DNA of 64,000 bases, taken from Wocania_A sp965224845 (GTDB lineage Bacteria; Bacteroidota; Bacteroidia; Flavobacteriales; Flavobacteriaceae). Positions 63,401 to 64,000 of the stretch are shown piece by piece. The DNA lies in the NCBI GenBank assembly GCA_965224845.1, contig CBDDAJ010000026.1, forward strand, positions 434,001 to 498,000. The letters are read 5' to 3'. The notes under the pieces were generated by a model that was given only the letters and a program-made list of their open reading frames with translations, did not search any database and was not told the DNA's origin. The position numbers and the translations under genes are program-made. Position 1 is the first letter of the stretch, and every line of letters starts with the position of its first letter.

Positions 63401-64000
63401 ATACTCAGGAACATCGGCACGTTTAGGCGCAAATTGTTCTACTTTAGGGCCTTTTATAAACGCCACATTATCTTTGTATGCAGAAACAATATCGTTAGGA
63501 TGGGTTTCCGACGTTTTTCTTATTAATTTAAAAAGTGAGGTCGGTTTCTCTTCGCCATCAATTACAAAAGTGCCATTAAATATTTTATGGCGGCAGTGCT
63601 CACTGTTGGCTTGCGAAAATCCAAATACCTCAGAGTCGGTTAACGGGCGCCCGATTTTCTTAGAAACCCCTTCTAAGTATTCAATTTCTTCATCACTCAA
63701 GGCTAACCCTTCTTGCTGATTATAGGCCGAAATATCTTCAATATCCAGTATAGGTTCCGGGGCAATATCTATGGTAAACGATTCCTGATTTAACCCATTG
63801 AATTTTTGAGAAATCATAGGGTCAAAATCCTTATAAGCTTCCGAAACCGCTTGAAATTCTTCAATTCTAATAATATCAGAAACACCCATGTTTTGAGTGA
63901 TTTCAACGGCATTGGTACTCCAGGGTGTTATCATAGCAGCACGCGGTCCAACAAAAAAAGCATCTAACGATGCCTGTTCAATTTTTGGTTGGTTGCCAAA
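60413..64000 (-). CDS. purL: Phosphoribosylformylglycinamidine synthase (5' end outside window)
   Basis: Purine synthesis enzyme (FGAM synthase, long single-chain type). At least 1195 residues are visible; the frame is open to base 64000 (FGNQPKIEQASLDAFFVGPR precedes MITPWSTNAVEITQNMG), so the Met at 63934 is not the start. Motifs are SLKAETHNFPTTVEPFNGAA, GMGGAAVSSADTGEFSS, SIHDHGAGGHLNCLSELVED, and the glutaminase domain with VGICNGAQLWMEL (Cys) and MPHIERSTFQWNW (His). Odd: before KAAILREKGSNSE the linker contains VTSSDSPKVNRSEKP, encoded by a repeat-like DNA element at 61154-61200. Confidence 0.95.
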   Translation of the reverse strand, partial: FGNQPKIEQASLDAFFVGPRAAMITPWSTNAVEITQNMGVSDIIRIEEFQAVSEAYKDFDPMISQKFNGLNQESFTIDIAPEPILDIEDISAYNQQEGLALSDEEIEYLEGVSKKIGRPLTDSEVFGFSQANSEHCRHKIFNGTFVIDGEEKPTSLFKLIRKTSETHPNDIVSAYKDNVAFIKGPKVEQFAPKRADVPEYYETKDFESVISLKAETHNFPTTVEPFNGAATGSGGEIRDRLAGGKGSLPLAGTAVYMTSYSRLENNRPWEKAMKARDWLYQTPIDILIKASNGASDFGNKFGQPLICGSVLTFEHEEEARKLGFDKVIMLAGGIGYGKAEQALKATPKTGDKVVILGGENYRIGMGGAAVSSADTGEFSSGIELNAVQRSNPEMQKRAANAVRGMVESDENHIVSIHDHGAGGHLNCLSELVEDTGGLIDLDKLPVGDPTLSAKEIIGNESQERMGLVISEVHKAHLQRIADRERSPMYTVGEVTGDHRFTFESKTKGDKPMDFALEDMFGSSPKTIMTDKTVNRHYKNTEYHSDNFHEYLEQLLQLEAVACKDWLTNKVDRCVGGKVAKQQCVGALQLPLNNLGVMALDFKGKEGIATSVGHAPIAGLIDPAAGSVNAITEALTNIIWAPLKDGLKNVSLSANWMWPCKNEGEDARLYTAVEAVSEFSIDLGINVPTGKDSLSMKQKYPNEEVISPGTVIISAAAHCTDINKVVEPVFNTNAGDIYYINISQDLFKLGGSSFAQVLNKIGNETPKVQNATYVKTVFNTIQQLIVDGQIVAGHDVASGGLITSLLELCFADNNIGAALDLSALNEKDSFKILFAENAGIVIQSKDAAIEKVLSDAHIEFYNIGKVTESDTLSIINQNEVFTLTVSRLRDVWYKTSLLLDQKQTANGLADARFENYKNQPLQYTFPSHFTGKLVDVTSSDSPKVNRSEKPKAAILREKGSNSEREMANAMYLAGFDVKDVHMTDLISGRETLEDIQFLGAVGGFSNSDVLGSAKGWAGAIKYNEKANKVISDFFKREDTLSVGICNGAQLWMELDLVNPEHEVHGKLTYNDSGKHESAFTSVKIQENNSVMLSSLAGTTLGVWISHGEGKFDLPYSEDRYDICAKYSYEGYPHNPNGSKFNTAMMCDKTGRHLVTMPHIERSTFQWNWAHYPEGRQDEVSPWLEAFVNARNWIEKQ
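61154..61200 (-). repeat. Palindromic repeat inserted in purL coding sequence
   Basis: On the minus strand the element reads GTCACTTCGAGTGATTCGCC, then a short A-rich middle, then ATCGTAGCGAGAAGCC. TCACTTCGAGTGA is a near-perfect palindrome and the right part TCGTAGCGAGAAGCC is typical of short repeats seen between genes in flavobacteria (from memory). In purL it encodes a 15-residue linker segment in frame, between the AIRS-like and glutaminase domains. Confidence 0.65.

Overview
The window is low-GC DNA from a member of the Bacteroidota, most likely a marine Flavobacteriaceae. The signs are a SusC/RagA-type TonB-dependent receptor, a short TonB, four S1 sulfatases, promoters of the TAnnTTTG type, a fused CcoN-CcoO subunit, and LytTR/2TM signalling proteins. 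No rRNA, tRNA, CRISPR array, transposase or phage gene was seen.

Layout. 1-1752: 3' end of an alpha/beta hydrolase, then a lipoprotein sulfatase (edge of a polysaccharide-use locus). 1781-10776: Nudix hydrolase, acyltransferase, DUF418 membrane protein, topoisomerase III, RluE-like pseudouridine synthase, an ECF sigma factor with a membrane partner, type II NADH dehydrogenase, YhhN protein. 10879-15514: TonB-dependent receptor, second sulfatase, TonB. 15633-21641: esterase/TPR protein, DUF2141 protein, and a LytS kinase / 2TM / 2TM / LytTR regulator cluster. 21642-22987: repeat-like leader, a frameshifted gene remnant and a thioredoxin-like membrane protein. 23170-31186: MG2-like secreted protein, TlpA lipoprotein, cyclophilin, DoxX, AhpD-like protein, Crp-type regulator, LETM1-like protein, YceI lipoprotein. 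31312-43247: a microaerobic block with hemN-usp, the cbb3 oxidase operons (ccoS-ccoNO-ccoQ-ccoP-ccoG-ccoH-tauE, and ccoI) and a divergent Fnr-type regulator. 43262-48325: YdeI-like protein, M1 and M28 peptidases, DUF6265 and SnoaL-like proteins. 48361-56758: a fatty-acid beta-oxidation operon (marR-fadN-fadA-[four-helix gene]-fadE) and fadD. 56830-60252: two sulfatases. 60413-64000: purL, running off the window.

How it works together. A palindrome, ATGAYA-N2-TGTCAT, lies exactly 36.5 bp from the last base of a TAnnTTTG-like box upstream of hemN, ccoS-NOQP, ccoI and tonB. That is class-II activator geometry and defines a candidate Fnr-type regulon. A 28-bp perfect palindrome overlaps the -33 region of the marR-fad promoter and is the likely MarR operator. 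Sulfatases, the TonB receptor and TonB serve sulfated polysaccharide use.

Oddities. Palindromic repeats common between genes in this group appear to have entered coding sequence in frame in topB and purL. An S23/IVS-type four-helix gene flanked by inverted repeats sits inside the fad operon. At least fifteen frameshifts fall in about 8 kb of the cbb3 locus, nearly all single extra bases, with only three in the rest of the window. They look like consensus errors or very recent decay; affected genes are listed as pseudogenes with the repaired product described.
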